NCBI GenBank assembly: GCA_947452215.1
Contig: CANGCD010000003.1
Location: forward strand, 1-46,949
DNA from: Cytophagaceae bacterium
GTDB taxonomy: Bacteria; Bacteroidota; Bacteroidia; Cytophagales; Spirosomataceae
Reading direction: 5' to 3'
DNA length: 46,949 nucleotides
A program made the position numbers and the translations under genes. Below, piece by piece: positions 9,388 through 18,216 of this stretch (positions are counted from its first letter, which is position 1; each line of letters begins with the position of its first letter). Under the pieces are notes generated by a model. That model searched no databases, was not told the DNA's origin, and worked only from the letters and a program-made list of their open reading frames with translations.

Positions 9388-9741
9388 CTATTTTTTCTTC
9401 TCTTTAACACGAGCAGCTTTTCCTTGCTTACCACGCATGTAGAATAAACGTGCACGACGCACTTTACCACGACGCATTACTTCGATTTTATCGATGTTTG
9501 GCGATAAGATTGGGAAGATACGCTCAACACCAATTCCGTTTGATACTTTACGTACAGTGAAAGACTCTCCAGCACCTGAATTCTTACGTTGGATTACCAA
9601 TCCTTGGAAAACCTGAATACGCTCCTTGTTACCCTCACGGATTTTTACGTATACATTGATTGTGTCTCCAGCTGCAAATTCTGGATGCTCAGCACGACGC
9701 GTTGCGTTTTCTGCTTCTACAAATTTAATTAAATCACTCAT
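9388..9741 (-). CDS. rplS: 50S ribosomal protein L19
   Basis: The 117-residue product shows the L19 hallmarks: [28 protein letters not shown], the [18 protein letters not shown] block and a basic tail rich in Lys and Arg. L19 sits at the 30S-50S interface of the ribosome. I use the internal Met (MSDLIKF, 9741) instead of the ORF-track start at 9771, because the upstream ten residues are unlike L19 and fall in the leader. It has its own promoter, a structured leader and a terminator, so it is monocistronic rather than joined to trmD/rpsP. Confidence 0.96.
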   Translation of the reverse strand: MSDLIKFVEAENATRRAEHPEFAAGDTINVYVKIREGNKERIQVFQGLVIQRKNSGAGESFTVRKVSNGIGVERIFPILSPNIDKIEVMRRGKVRRARLFYMRGKQGKAARVKEKKK

Positions 9742-9763
9742 CTGACTTTTTATTTTGTGTAAT

Positions 9764-9803
9764 ATCAGCACTCAGCGGTCACTTCGTACATAAAATTGCT
9801 GAT
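9764..9803 (-). promoter_or_regulatory. Hairpin in the rplS leader, possible autoregulatory structure
   Basis: In the leader between the promoter and the rplS start, ATCAGCA and TGCTGAT form a 7-bp perfect stem around a 26-nt internal segment. Ribosomal protein leaders of this kind often bind their own product. The regulatory role is inference; only the stem is seen directly. Confidence 0.45.
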
Positions 9804-9810
9804 TGGGTTG

Positions 9811-9839
9811 CAAAGATAGGAAAAATATTTCTTTCCAAA
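9811..9839 (-). promoter_or_regulatory. Promoter of rplS (Bacteroidota type)
   Basis: On the minus strand a TTTG box (9836-9839) is followed after 17 nt by TATCTTTG (9811-9818), an exact match to TAnnTTTG. Transcription would start near 9804, immediately before the leader hairpin. Confidence 0.65.
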
Positions 9840-9848
9840 AACAATTGA

Positions 9849-10628
9849 CTACTTTTTACCTTTAATCGATTGAACAAAGCCAACAATCTCAGCATGAAGA
9901 TCTTGCGCTTGGCCCAATAACTTAACAAATGCACTTCCGATGATGGCGCCTGCCGCAGATTCTGAAGCCTTCAAGAAACTCGAACGATCCGAAATACCAA
10001 AGCCAATTAAACGAGGATTTTTCAAATTCATCGCCTCAATCCGCTTAAAATATGTCTCTTGATCACTCGAAATCCCAGTCTTCGCTCCCGTTGTACTCGC
10101 CGACGAAACCATGTAAATAAATCCTTTACTAATCGCATCGATTTGGGCAATGCGTGCATCTGTGGTTTGTGGTGTAATCAAAAAGATATTATACAAACCA
10201 TAGTGTTCGAAAATCGCTTGGTATTCCGACTCAAATTCCGCCATCGGCAAATCCGGTAAAATCAATCCATCTACGCCCACTTCTGCACATTTTTTACAAA
10301 AAGCCTCCACACCATACTGCAACACCGGATTGATATAACCCATCAATAAGACCGGAACTGTCACCGTTTGGCGCATATTCTTCAGTTGCTCAAACAAATG
10401 CGCGACTGTCATTCCTTGATCCAATGAAACCTGATTAGATTGCTGAATAGTCTCCCCATCCGCCACAGGATCCGAATACGGCATCCCAATCTCGATGATA
10501 TCCACACCTCCAGCTTGCAAGGCGTTCAATACTGTCATCGTATCCCCGAAATTCGGGTAACCCGCGGTCGCATAAACATTTAAAATAGGCTCCGTCGCCT
10601 CCGCAAATAATTTCGTAATCCGATTCAT
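9849..10628 (-). CDS. trpA: Tryptophan synthase alpha chain
   Basis: TrpA cleaves indole-3-glycerol phosphate to indole and glyceraldehyde 3-phosphate, and passes indole to TrpB. The protein is a TIM barrel with the catalytic Glu and Asp in IIEIGMPYSDPVADG, the active-site loop segment GLILPDLPM, and the phosphate-binding GFGIS near the C-terminus. I prefer the start MNRITKLF (10628), which matches the usual TrpA N-terminus; the ORF-track start three codons upstream (10637) overlaps trpB and is also possible. It is the last gene of the operon, and I see no clear terminator before the rplS promoter region. Confidence 0.95.
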   Translation of the reverse strand: MNRITKLFAEATEPILNVYATAGYPNFGDTMTVLNALQAGGVDIIEIGMPYSDPVADGETIQQSNQVSLDQGMTVAHLFEQLKNMRQTVTVPVLLMGYINPVLQYGVEAFCKKCAEVGVDGLILPDLPMAEFESEYQAIFEHYGLYNIFLITPQTTDARIAQIDAISKGFIYMVSSASTTGAKTGISSDQETYFKRIEAMNLKNPRLIGFGISDRSSFLKASESAAGAIIGSAFVKLLGQAQDLHAEIVGFVQSIKGKK

Positions 10629-10629
10629 C

Positions 10630-11823
10630 CTAGTCATTCAATTTTAAACGTTGCTGATAGGTCGATAGATCTTTATCGCCTCTTCCCGACAAATTCACTA
10701 CAATCACTTCGTTGGCTTTGGCATGTAATTTACCAAAAACTGCCAAGGCATGTGCTGATTCTAAGGCAGGAATAATTCCCTCCAACATCGAGCATTCCAA
10801 AGCTGCTTCCAAGGCCTCCTCATCCGTAATATCATAAAATTTCGCACGACCTGTTTGGAACAAGTTCGCGTGCATCGGCCCAATGCCCGGATAATCCAAT
10901 CCTGCCGAAATCGAATAAGGTTCAATCACCTGGCCATCTTCGGTCTGCATCAATAAACTCTTACTCCCGTGTAAAACACCCGGTTTACCCAAAAACGTAG
11001 TCGCTGCCGAATGCCCTGTACTAACTCCTTGACCCGCAGCCTCCGCCGCAATCAATTGCGTACGTGGCTCATCCAAGAAATGGTAAAAAGCGCCAGCCGC
11101 ATTCGAACCGCCACCTACGCATGCTATAACATAATCCGGATAATCCCGACCTTCCTTCTCCTGCAATTGGCTACGCATTTCTTCGGAAATTACCGACTGA
11201 AACCGTGCCACCATGTCGGGATAGGGATGTGGCCCAACGACCGAACCGATGATGTAATGCGTATCAACGGGATTATTAATCCAGTGACGCATCGCTTCAT
11301 TCGTGGCATCTTTTAAAGTTTTTGACCCCGATTGAGCGGCAACAACTTGAGCGCCCAACATACGCATCCGCGCCACATTGGGAGCTTGGCGTTCGATGTC
11401 AATAGCACCCATGTAGACGATACATTCCATGCCCATTAACGCACAAACCGTTGCCGTCGCCACGCCATGTTGGCCCGCGCCCGTCTCCGCCACAATCTTG
11501 TGTTTACCCAAACGCTTCGCCACCAAAATCTGACCAATCGTATTGTTCACTTTGTGCGCGCCTGTATGACATAAATCCTCCCGTTTCAAGTAAATATTTG
11601 TCTTGTACTTAGCAGATAAACGCTCCGCCTTGAACAAGGGGGTCGGTCGGCCGACGTAGTCTTTCAACAACGCATGAAACTCCTCCTGAAAGGATGGTTC
11701 CGCGATGATGTCTAAATAGCGACTACGTAATTCCTCGACATTGGGATACAACATTTCTGGAATAAAGGCTCCGCCAAAATCCCCGTAATACCCACGCTCG
11801 TCAACTTGAAATGACTGATTCAT
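10630..11823 (-). CDS. trpB: Tryptophan synthase beta chain
   Basis: The 397-residue PLP enzyme condenses indole with serine to give tryptophan. It shows the PLP lysine in HTGAHKVNN, the indole-tunnel/loop segment [13 protein letters not shown] with the catalytic Glu, and the phosphate cradle GGGSNAAG. The length and motifs are those of the ordinary TrpB1 form that partners TrpA. Its start overlaps the trpF stop by four bases (ATGA), and trpA begins at its stop, which points to coupled translation of all three. Confidence 0.97.
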   Translation of the reverse strand: MNQSFQVDERGYYGDFGGAFIPEMLYPNVEELRSRYLDIIAEPSFQEEFHALLKDYVGRPTPLFKAERLSAKYKTNIYLKREDLCHTGAHKVNNTIGQILVAKRLGKHKIVAETGAGQHGVATATVCALMGMECIVYMGAIDIERQAPNVARMRMLGAQVVAAQSGSKTLKDATNEAMRHWINNPVDTHYIIGSVVGPHPYPDMVARFQSVISEEMRSQLQEKEGRDYPDYVIACVGGGSNAAGAFYHFLDEPRTQLIAAEAAGQGVSTGHSAATTFLGKPGVLHGSKSLLMQTEDGQVIEPYSISAGLDYPGIGPMHANLFQTGRAKFYDITDEEALEAALECSMLEGIIPALESAHALAVFGKLHAKANEVIVVNLSGRGDKDLSTYQQRLKLND

Positions 11824-12416
11824 ATGTTTTGCATTATTTCTTTCACCTTCGCCAAGTCCTTTAATCCGGGACTCAACTCTAATTTACTATTAAAATCCAA
11901 GGCATAAATACCTGGCAATTGCTTTGCTTCCTCTACACTCGCCTCATCCAACCCTCCCGCTAAAAAATACGGAATTTCGAGGGAATAGACCTTCAAGATA
12001 GACCAATCGAAACGCTCCCCTGTTCCACCCACTTGAGCTCCCTTTTTTGTATCAAACAAGTAATAATCAGGCTTTAAATTCAAGCCTTTTATATCTTCCT
12101 CTGACGCGACGCTGACAGCTTTAATGACCGTCAATCCTTCAGCATGCAAGGCGTCAATCACATCCTGCCCCTCTTCTCCATGCAATTGTACAACCTGAAA
12201 CCCAGCCTTTTTAGACAGCGAGATAATCGTATCCGTTGATTCATTCACAAACACACCCACGGCCTTCGTATGAGCAGGAAGTGCAGGAATTACAAAATCG
12301 GCTCCAACAAAGCGGGGTGATTTCTCGACCCAAATAAAGCCCATGTAATCCGGTTCGCAAGCTGCCACCGCCTCGATATTAGTCAAATCCCGCATGCCGC
12401 AAACCTTCCACTTCAT
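11820..12416 (-). CDS. trpF: Phosphoribosylanthranilate isomerase
   Basis: This 198-residue TIM-barrel enzyme performs the Amadori rearrangement of phosphoribosylanthranilate. It shows [11 protein letters not shown] with the catalytic Cys, GVFVNES, VQLHGEE with the family His, the catalytic Asp in [14 protein letters not shown], and the C-terminal [16 protein letters not shown]. It is encoded separately from trpC here, whereas enteric bacteria fuse the two. It lies three bases after trpC and overlaps trpB. Confidence 0.95.
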   Translation of the reverse strand: MKWKVCGMRDLTNIEAVAACEPDYMGFIWVEKSPRFVGADFVIPALPAHTKAVGVFVNESTDTIISLSKKAGFQVVQLHGEEGQDVIDALHAEGLTVIKAVSVASEEDIKGLNLKPDYYLFDTKKGAQVGGTGERFDWSILKVYSLEIPYFLAGGLDEASVEEAKQLPGIYALDFNSKLELSPGLKDLAKVKEIMQNI

Positions 12417-12419
12417 CTG

Positions 12420-13205
12420 CTATTGCTTTAAAAAATCGGTTAAGGCTTGACCTGGATTTGATGTTTTCATAAAACTCTCCCCAATCAAAAAGCCACGATA
12501 TCCGTAAGTTTTCAAGTCCTTAATTATTTCAGGTCCCGAAATACAACTCTCGGAAACTTTGACAAATTGTTCCGGAATTTTATCCGATAACACTTTAGAT
12601 GCCTCCACGTTTTGTTCCGAAAAATTCTTCAAATTTCGGTTATTAACGCCCACAACCGATATAAATTCACCCAAGGAACGATCTAATTCTTCTAGGTCGT
12701 GTACCTCCAACAAGGTTTCCATACCTAATGAACGCGCCAAGCTCCCTAAAGTTTTGATTTCCTGTGGGCTTAATGCCGCCGCGATCAACAATACCACATC
12801 CGCTCCCATGGATTTCGCTTCAATGATTTGGTATTCATCTACCATAAAATCCTTACGCAAAATAGGCGTGTTTGGATTCGTTCGGCGAGCCAAATCAAAG
12901 TCGGCATAGGTCCCTCCAAAATATTCCGTATCCGTCAGCACCGACAAGCAAGCCGCACCCGCCGCCACATACCCACGCGTCACCTCATCGACACCCATGG
13001 AATCATTGATGATGCCCTTGGAAGGAGACTTACGCTTAAACTCTGCAATGATACCGGTAGATGCTGGCTGAACCAAAGACATGGCCAAGGAATGACAAGC
13101 CCGGGCAAAATAGCCTTGCTTTTCTAATTGAGATACAGAAACGCGTGCTTTCGCTGCGGCAACTTCCTCCCGTTTTGTGGCAATGATTTGATCTAGGATA
13201 CTCAT
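12420..13205 (-). CDS. trpC: Indole-3-glycerol phosphate synthase
   Basis: TrpC closes the indole ring to make indole-3-glycerol phosphate. The start is MSILDQIIATK (13205), the standard N-terminus of the family; the 33 extra residues in the ORF track run back into trpD and are not family-like. Motifs include FKRKSPSKG with the catalytic lysine, SVLTDTEYFGG, LRKDFMVDEYQI, VGVNNRNL and GESFM. The gene follows trpD after 22 bases and precedes trpF by three. Confidence 0.95.
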   Translation of the reverse strand: MSILDQIIATKREEVAAAKARVSVSQLEKQGYFARACHSLAMSLVQPASTGIIAEFKRKSPSKGIINDSMGVDEVTRGYVAAGAACLSVLTDTEYFGGTYADFDLARRTNPNTPILRKDFMVDEYQIIEAKSMGADVVLLIAAALSPQEIKTLGSLARSLGMETLLEVHDLEELDRSLGEFISVVGVNNRNLKNFSEQNVEASKVLSDKIPEQFVKVSESCISGPEIIKDLKTYGYRGFLIGESFMKTSNPGQALTDFLKQ

Positions 13206-13227
13206 AATTTTATCTTTACTACGCGTC

Positions 13228-14217
13228 TTAATCCATAATAAACTTCTTAAACACTTGGAATGCTTTTCCGCTTTCCAAGGATTCCTTCGCCATGGCAAAA
13301 CCATCCACTAAGGACGGAGCCTTCTCGGCAACCCATAATGCCGCTCCCGCATTGGCTAATACAGCATTCGTTTGTGCCGGTGTCCCTTCTCGCTGTAAAA
13401 TTTTATACAACATATTCGCAGACTCTTCCACATTTGCCCCCCCATACAATTCCGATTGCTGTACATATGAACAAGCTAAATCAGACGGCTCATAAACTTT
13501 TCTACCAGCGCTCGTTTCCAATCTAAAGTTAGATGTCAACGATATTTCATCATAGCCATCTTCGGCATAGACTATACCATATTTCTTACTCGAGTCTTTA
13601 AAAAAACCGGCATACAAATCGAATACCTCTGGCGAGTATACGCCAGTTAATTGCTTATTGACATTCGCTGGATTCAACAAGGGCCCTAACAAATTAAAAA
13701 AGGTTTTCATCCCTAATTCTTTCCGAATTGGTCCTACATAACGCATCGCTGGATGAAAAAGGGGTGCATGCAAAAAGCACATGCCTGCCGTTTCCATTTT
13801 ACGCTTTAATACTTTCGGGTCATTATTGAATTTCAAACCCAAAAACTCCAATACTGTCGAGGAACCCACCGAAGAAGAAACGCCATGGTTACCATGTTTG
13901 GCAATCTTTTGACCCGCACCCACAATCACAAAAGAGGAAGTAGTGCTGATGTTAAAGGTGTCCTTTCCATCGCCACCCGTCCCACAAACATCCATCGCAT
14001 CGAATTCCGATAAATCCACAATTACAGCTAAGTCTAACATCGCTGAAACGAAGCCTTTCAACTCCTGCACTTGGATGGGATGATACCAATAAGATGATAA
14101 AAATGCGGCAATTTGGCTAGGATTTACCCCTCCATTCCCGATTTGTAACATAACCTCGTGCGCCTCTTGTTCCGACAACGCCTCTCCACTCACTCTTCTT
14201 TCTAGAACCTTTTTCAT
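13228..14217 (-). CDS. trpD: Anthranilate phosphoribosyltransferase
   Basis: This 329-residue enzyme transfers phosphoribose from PRPP to anthranilate. It has the PRPP-binding motif DVCGTGGDGKDTFNIST, the KHGNHGVSS loop, and FLHAPLFHPAMRYV and GIRKELG-like segments (here GPIRKELGMKT), with FNLLGPLLNPA. It is not fused to trpG. The start at 14217 leaves one base after the trpG stop. Confidence 0.95.
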   Translation of the reverse strand: MKKVLERRVSGEALSEQEAHEVMLQIGNGGVNPSQIAAFLSSYWYHPIQVQELKGFVSAMLDLAVIVDLSEFDAMDVCGTGGDGKDTFNISTTSSFVIVGAGQKIAKHGNHGVSSSVGSSTVLEFLGLKFNNDPKVLKRKMETAGMCFLHAPLFHPAMRYVGPIRKELGMKTFFNLLGPLLNPANVNKQLTGVYSPEVFDLYAGFFKDSSKKYGIVYAEDGYDEISLTSNFRLETSAGRKVYEPSDLACSYVQQSELYGGANVEESANMLYKILQREGTPAQTNAVLANAGAALWVAEKAPSLVDGFAMAKESLESGKAFQVFKKFIMD

Positions 14218-14218
14218 C

Positions 14219-14785
14219 TTATTTCATCCAATTTTTAATCATTTGCAATCCATGTTGCGTCAAATATGCTTCAGGGTGAAACTGCACCCCTCGAACATCA
14301 TATTGCTGATGCGCCTCCGCTAACACATAAGCCTGGTCGTCTTGTGCCGTTATCTTTAAATCTGTTGGCATAGACCCCGGAATTACCGTCCAAGAATGGT
14401 AGCGACAAACCTCGAAACGCGAGGGAATATCCAAGAATAATCGCTCCGTAGGATCAATCACTTGACACTCTGTCGTTACCCCATGCAATACTTCTCCCAT
14501 ATTTTGCAATTCCGAACCAAAAGCCTCTGCAATCGCCTGATGACCTAGGCATACGCCTAAAATCTTTTTGGTCGACTTATATTCTTTCAACAAATCCATC
14601 ATAATACCCGCTTCTGATGGAATCCCCGGTCCTGGTGACAGAAGGATTTGGTCATATTTACCCACTTCCTCCAAACTAATTTTATCGTTGCGAAATACAT
14701 CCACATTCGCACCCAATTCCTTTAATAAGTATACCAAGTTGTACACGAAGGAATCATAATTATCTAAAACCAATACGTTCGTCAT
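14219..14785 (-). CDS. trpG: Anthranilate synthase component II (glutamine amidotransferase)
   Basis: The 188-residue class I glutamine amidotransferase supplies ammonia to TrpE. It shows the N-terminal VLDNYDSFVYNLV, the oxyanion region LLSPGPGIP, the nucleophile Cys in GVCLGHQAI, and the His-Glu pair in VQFHPEA. Its position six bases after trpE supports a role in tryptophan synthesis, although in many bacteria the same subunit also serves PabB for folate. Confidence 0.95.
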   Translation of the reverse strand: MTNVLVLDNYDSFVYNLVYLLKELGANVDVFRNDKISLEEVGKYDQILLSPGPGIPSEAGIMMDLLKEYKSTKKILGVCLGHQAIAEAFGSELQNMGEVLHGVTTECQVIDPTERLFLDIPSRFEVCRYHSWTVIPGSMPTDLKITAQDDQAYVLAEAHQQYDVRGVQFHPEAYLTQHGLQMIKNWMK

Positions 14786-14791
14786 GTCTTC

Positions 14792-16201
14792 TTAAGCTAA
14801 GTTCTCCGCAACTTCCAATGCACGACGCAAAGCTGCTAATTTATTATGTATTTCTTGCATTTCACTTGCCACAACCGATTTCGCCACGACACCCATGCCC
14901 GCCTGGAAAAACAAGGTATTTCCTTTACTCAAAAAGGTACGAATCGCAATCGCATGATTGAAATTCCCTTGGAAATCCATGAATCCAATGGCACCCCCGT
15001 AAATCGCACGGTTTGTTGGCTCCAACCGATTAATAATCGTCATCGCATTGTGTTTCGGTGCACCACTTAAAGTTCCGGCAGGAAACGTATCTGCCACCAA
15101 TTGCAAGGGATTAACTCCTTTTTGCAATCGGCCAGTCACTTTAGAAACCAAGTGAATGACATGTGAGAAAAATTGTACTTCCTTGAAGGTTTCCACTTTT
15201 ACTTGATCCGCACTTCTACTTAAATCATTTCGTGCTAAATCGACCAACATGACATGTTCGGCTGTTTCTTTAGGGTCTGCCAAAAGCTCTTGAGCAAGTT
15301 CAGCATCTCGTGCATCATCGCCCGAGCGTCTGAACGTTCCAGCAATGGGATGAATTTCAGCCACATCGCCTTCCACCTTGATTTGCTTCTCAGGCGAAGC
15401 GCCGAAAATCCGATATTGTTCGTAATCGAAATAGAATAAATAGGGCGATGGATTCACCGAGCGCAAGGCACGATACACTTGAAAATCATCCCCTTTGAAT
15501 CCTTGCGAAAAACGGCGAGAAGGAACGATTTGGAAAACATCCCCACGTAAACAATGCTTGATACAGGTCTCCACAATCTCTTTTACTTGCTCCTCTTTCA
15601 AATTACTCACCTCATCCCCAACACGTTCGAATCGCTCCGAATCGTAATGCGGCATATTCAACAAATAAGTAATCGTATCAAAGTTTGGCTCCGATCCATC
15701 ATAACTGTGCGCATATAGTGACATTTGATTATTGAAATGATTCACTGCGACCACATAACGATAAACATAGTAACGAATGGACGGAATTTCCGTTTCGGGA
15801 TTTTTCGCTTGAATGTCGATATCCTCAAAATAGGTAACCGCATCGTAAGAAATATGCCCAAAAAGTCCATTGGCCATCGGAGAATCCCCCTTTTCTTTTT
15901 GAAAATCAAACCGATCTGCAAAAGCTTTGAGGGCCTGAACCGCATCCCGACGGTTCGCCAGGGTAAAATTCTCAACAGACCCGTCTGGAAATTTTTGAAT
16001 GACCTGAGAATCAGTTAGTTCGAAGGACGCAACAGGATCAAAGGCAATATGCGAAAATCCGTGTTCCCGACCGTGGTAATCAGCCGATTCGAGGATGACG
16101 GAATTTTTAAAGTTTTTACGAATCTTCATGAAAATGCCGATTGGCGTGAGGGTATCGGCCAACAGGGTTTTTCTAGCAGTTCGAATTTGTATTGTAGACA
16201 T
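14792..16201 (-). CDS. trpE: Anthranilate synthase component I
   Basis: TrpE converts chorismate to anthranilate and is the first committed enzyme of the pathway. I start it at MSTIQIRT (16201); the ORF-track start at 16279 would read through the attenuator hairpin. The 469-residue protein has the N-terminal SVILESADY, corresponding to the feedback-binding LLES motif, and the chorismate-binding motifs FQIVPSRRFS, IHPIAGTFRR, LVDLARNDL and PAGTLSGAPK. It is the first structural gene of the operon and follows the leader peptide and terminator described separately, so its transcription is probably set by tryptophan supply, with feedback inhibition of the enzyme on top. Confidence 0.96.
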   Translation of the reverse strand: MSTIQIRTARKTLLADTLTPIGIFMKIRKNFKNSVILESADYHGREHGFSHIAFDPVASFELTDSQVIQKFPDGSVENFTLANRRDAVQALKAFADRFDFQKEKGDSPMANGLFGHISYDAVTYFEDIDIQAKNPETEIPSIRYYVYRYVVAVNHFNNQMSLYAHSYDGSEPNFDTITYLLNMPHYDSERFERVGDEVSNLKEEQVKEIVETCIKHCLRGDVFQIVPSRRFSQGFKGDDFQVYRALRSVNPSPYLFYFDYEQYRIFGASPEKQIKVEGDVAEIHPIAGTFRRSGDDARDAELAQELLADPKETAEHVMLVDLARNDLSRSADQVKVETFKEVQFFSHVIHLVSKVTGRLQKGVNPLQLVADTFPAGTLSGAPKHNAMTIINRLEPTNRAIYGGAIGFMDFQGNFNHAIAIRTFLSKGNTLFFQAGMGVVAKSVVASEMQEIHNKLAALRRALEVAENLA

Positions 16202-16220
16202 GTTTTCTAGGGACAAAATT

Positions 16221-16252
16221 AAAAAAAGGCTTACTGAGAACAGCAAGCCTTT
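16221..16252 (-). terminator. Attenuator (intrinsic terminator) in the trp operon leader
   Basis: On the minus strand AAAGGCTT and AAGCCTTT pair, with additional inner pairing between GCTG and CAGT, and run into seven T. It sits between the leader peptide and trpE. Its 5' arm contains CTGTTC, which can instead pair with GAACAG at 16282-16287 just after the leader ORF, and CTTGC, which can pair with GCAAG inside the leader ORF. These alternatives are what an attenuator needs. The hairpin is seen; the switching is inference. Confidence 0.85.
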
Positions 16253-16296
16253 CGTAAACATATCATGTACACACAGCAAAACTGTTCAAGGAAATA

Positions 16297-16338
16297 TTAG
16301 CCTTGCCACCAGTTTTTATTGTATGTTGCTTTTGTCAT
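16297..16338 (-). CDS. trpL: trp operon leader peptide with tandem Trp codons
   Basis: A 13-codon ORF, MTKATYNKNWWQG, ends in TAA upstream of the trpE attenuator and is too short for the ORF track. The two adjacent TGG codons (16306-16311) are three and four codons before the stop, as in classical trp leaders. It begins about 20 bases after a good Bacteroidota -7 element. After the Trp codons, CAAGG and CCTTG can form a small hairpin that would compete with the antiterminator. A ribosome stalled on the TGG codons should favour read-through into trpE. The peptide itself is probably not functional beyond this sensing role. Confidence 0.88.
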   Translation of the reverse strand: MTKATYNKNWWQG

Positions 16339-16356
16339 TTTCGTATTAATTTGATG

Positions 16357-16386
16357 CAAATGTAAACTGAAATCTCTTAATTCAAA
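16357..16386 (-). promoter_or_regulatory. Promoter of the trp operon (Bacteroidota type)
   Basis: On the minus strand TTTG (16383-16386) and TACATTTG (16357-16364) are 18 nt apart, the same spacing as in the fusA promoter. It lies just after the VOC gene stop and would start transcription about ten bases before trpL. Confidence 0.72.
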
Positions 16387-16389
16387 ATT

Positions 16390-16773
16390 TTAGCCAATTA
16401 AATCCCACAAATTTCCGTATAAATCCTCAAATACCAGCACTTTACCATATTCTTCAACGACGGGACCACGCACAATTTTGATCTTATGTTTCATCAAATT
16501 TTGATGATCTTTTTCGAAATCATCCGTATGTAAAAACAAGAAAACACGGCCACCCGTTTGGTTACCCACACGTGATTTTTGCTCATCAGTTGCGGCTTTA
16601 GCCAATAACAATTGACAAGAGCCTTCGCCAGACGGCTGTACCAAAACCCAGCGTTTCACATCACTTAACCGTGTGTCCTCCACTAAGGTGAATCCTAATT
16701 TTTCTGTGTACCAAGCGATTGCCTCGTCATAATCGGCAACCACAAGGGCAATGTGCATCAGGCGATGGTTCAT
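16390..16773 (-). CDS. VOC (glyoxalase/bleomycin-resistance) family protein
   Basis: The 127-residue protein is a single vicinal-oxygen-chelate module pair: MHIALVVADYDEAIAWYTEKLGF at the start with a metal-ligand His, then VLVQPSG, FLFLHTDDFEKD and the C-terminal KVLVFEDLYGNLWDLI with a Glu/Asp ligand position. VOC proteins include glyoxalase I, dioxygenases and antibiotic-binding proteins, and the substrate of this one cannot be told. It follows purB on the same strand after a 29-base spacer made of short CAGT-type repeats, and may be cotranscribed with it. Confidence 0.88.
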   Translation of the reverse strand: MNHRLMHIALVVADYDEAIAWYTEKLGFTLVEDTRLSDVKRWVLVQPSGEGSCQLLLAKAATDEQKSRVGNQTGGRVFLFLHTDDFEKDHQNLMKHKIKIVRGPVVEEYGKVLVFEDLYGNLWDLIG

Positions 16774-16805
16774 AGTTCAGTTGTCAGTGGACAGTCGTCA
16801 GTTTA
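16774..16805. repeat. Short degenerate CAGT/GTCAG repeat between purB and the VOC gene
   Basis: The spacer consists of near-repeats of a CAGTTGTCAGTGGACAG-like motif and reaches into the purB stop codon. It resembles the simple degenerate repeats seen after the metallophosphoesterase gene. No function is evident. Confidence 0.45.
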
Positions 16806-18158
16806 GTTTTCGTCGCGGCCCACGAAGTTGAATGGGCTAATTAATTTCAATTCCGCTTTAATGGCATCGGAGACAGCTAGGCCATCGATAAAATTATGGA
16901 ATACCGTTTGGTCTATTTTACCATGGTGACGGGTCAAATCCTTTAAAGCCTCATAAGGTTTCGGGAAGGCCTCACGACGCAATACCGTTTGAATGGCCTC
17001 CGCAATCACCACCCAGTTATCTTCTAAATCTTGTTGGATTTTGCTATTGTTTAATTCCAATTTACCCAAACCCCGTTGCAAGGAATTCAACGAAATGATG
17101 ACATGAGCCAAAGGCGTTCCGACATTACGTAGCACGGTTGAATCCGTCAAATCGCGCTGTAAACGCGAGATAGGTAATTTTGCTGATAAGAATTCGAAAA
17201 AGGCATTAGCCATGGCTAAATTCCCTTCTGCGTTTTCAAAATCAATCGGGTTAACTTTATGTGGCATCGCCGAAGAGCCGATTTCTCCTGCTTTAATTTT
17301 TTGCTTGAAATAACCCATCGAGATATACTGCCAAATATCACGGGACAAATCAATCAAGATGGTATCTAAACGCTTTAGTCCATCAAAATAGGCAGCTAAA
17401 TTATCGTAATGCTCAATTTGCGTGGTGTACTTCGAGCGTGTAATTCCTAGGTTTGCATGCAGTTTGGCAGCAAATTCTGGCCAATTAATCTCAGGAAAGG
17501 ATACCTGATGCGCATTAAAGTTTCCTGTCGCACCCCCGAATTTTCCGGTAAATGGCACTTGCGCCAATAAATCCAATTGACGATTTAAACGCTCAACAAA
17601 CACCTTGATTTCTTTTCCCAAACGAGTTGGAGATGCCGGTTGGCCATGTGTATGGGCCAACAAGGGTATCTCTTTCCATTCTGTTGCATATGCATCCAAA
17701 ATAGCTACAACAGCTTGGTATGCAGGAAGAATGACTTGTTTGTGTGCCTCCGCGATCGAAAGCGGAATCGCAGTATTATTAATATCTTGGGATGTAAGGC
17801 CAAAATGAATAAACTCTACAAATGGCGTTAAATCACCCGGTAAGGCCAACATCCGGTCTTTGATGAAATATTCTACTGCCTTCACGTCATGGTTTGTCAC
17901 CTTTTCTGTCTCTTTAATCCATTGAGCATCAGCTTCGGTGAAATTCGTATACATCGCACGCAATGCAGCAAAATGTTCCTTGGGAAAACTCGCTAAAGGT
18001 GCCAAAGGAATTTCACACAAGGCGATGAAGTATTCGATTTCTACACGAACGCGGTATTGGATTAACCCAAACTCGGAAAAATAAGGAGCGAGCGATTGAG
18101 TTTGACGGCGGTAACGACCATCAACGGGCGAGATTGCCGTTAGCAGATTTAATTCCAT
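16803..18158 (-). CDS. purB: Adenylosuccinate lyase
   Basis: PurB acts twice in purine synthesis, releasing fumarate from SAICAR and from adenylosuccinate. The 451-residue protein has the standard length and the superfamily signature GSSAMPHKVNPIDFENAEGN. Other conserved blocks are SPVDGRYRRQT at the N-terminus, TNHDVKAVEYFIK, HFGLTSQDINNTA and LLAHTHGQPASPT, which carry the catalytic His positions. A TACCTTTG on the minus strand at 18176-18183 could be its -7 element, but without a clear -33 box. The gene is divergent from the sensor kinase. Confidence 0.96.
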   Translation of the reverse strand: MELNLLTAISPVDGRYRRQTQSLAPYFSEFGLIQYRVRVEIEYFIALCEIPLAPLASFPKEHFAALRAMYTNFTEADAQWIKETEKVTNHDVKAVEYFIKDRMLALPGDLTPFVEFIHFGLTSQDINNTAIPLSIAEAHKQVILPAYQAVVAILDAYATEWKEIPLLAHTHGQPASPTRLGKEIKVFVERLNRQLDLLAQVPFTGKFGGATGNFNAHQVSFPEINWPEFAAKLHANLGITRSKYTTQIEHYDNLAAYFDGLKRLDTILIDLSRDIWQYISMGYFKQKIKAGEIGSSAMPHKVNPIDFENAEGNLAMANAFFEFLSAKLPISRLQRDLTDSTVLRNVGTPLAHVIISLNSLQRGLGKLELNNSKIQQDLEDNWVVIAEAIQTVLRREAFPKPYEALKDLTRHHGKIDQTVFHNFIDGLAVSDAIKAELKLISPFNFVGRDEN

Positions 18159-18216
18159 AAGTTCTATTCAAAGCGCAAAGGTACAACATTTTAAAAAATT
18201 ATTCGTAATTTCAAGC

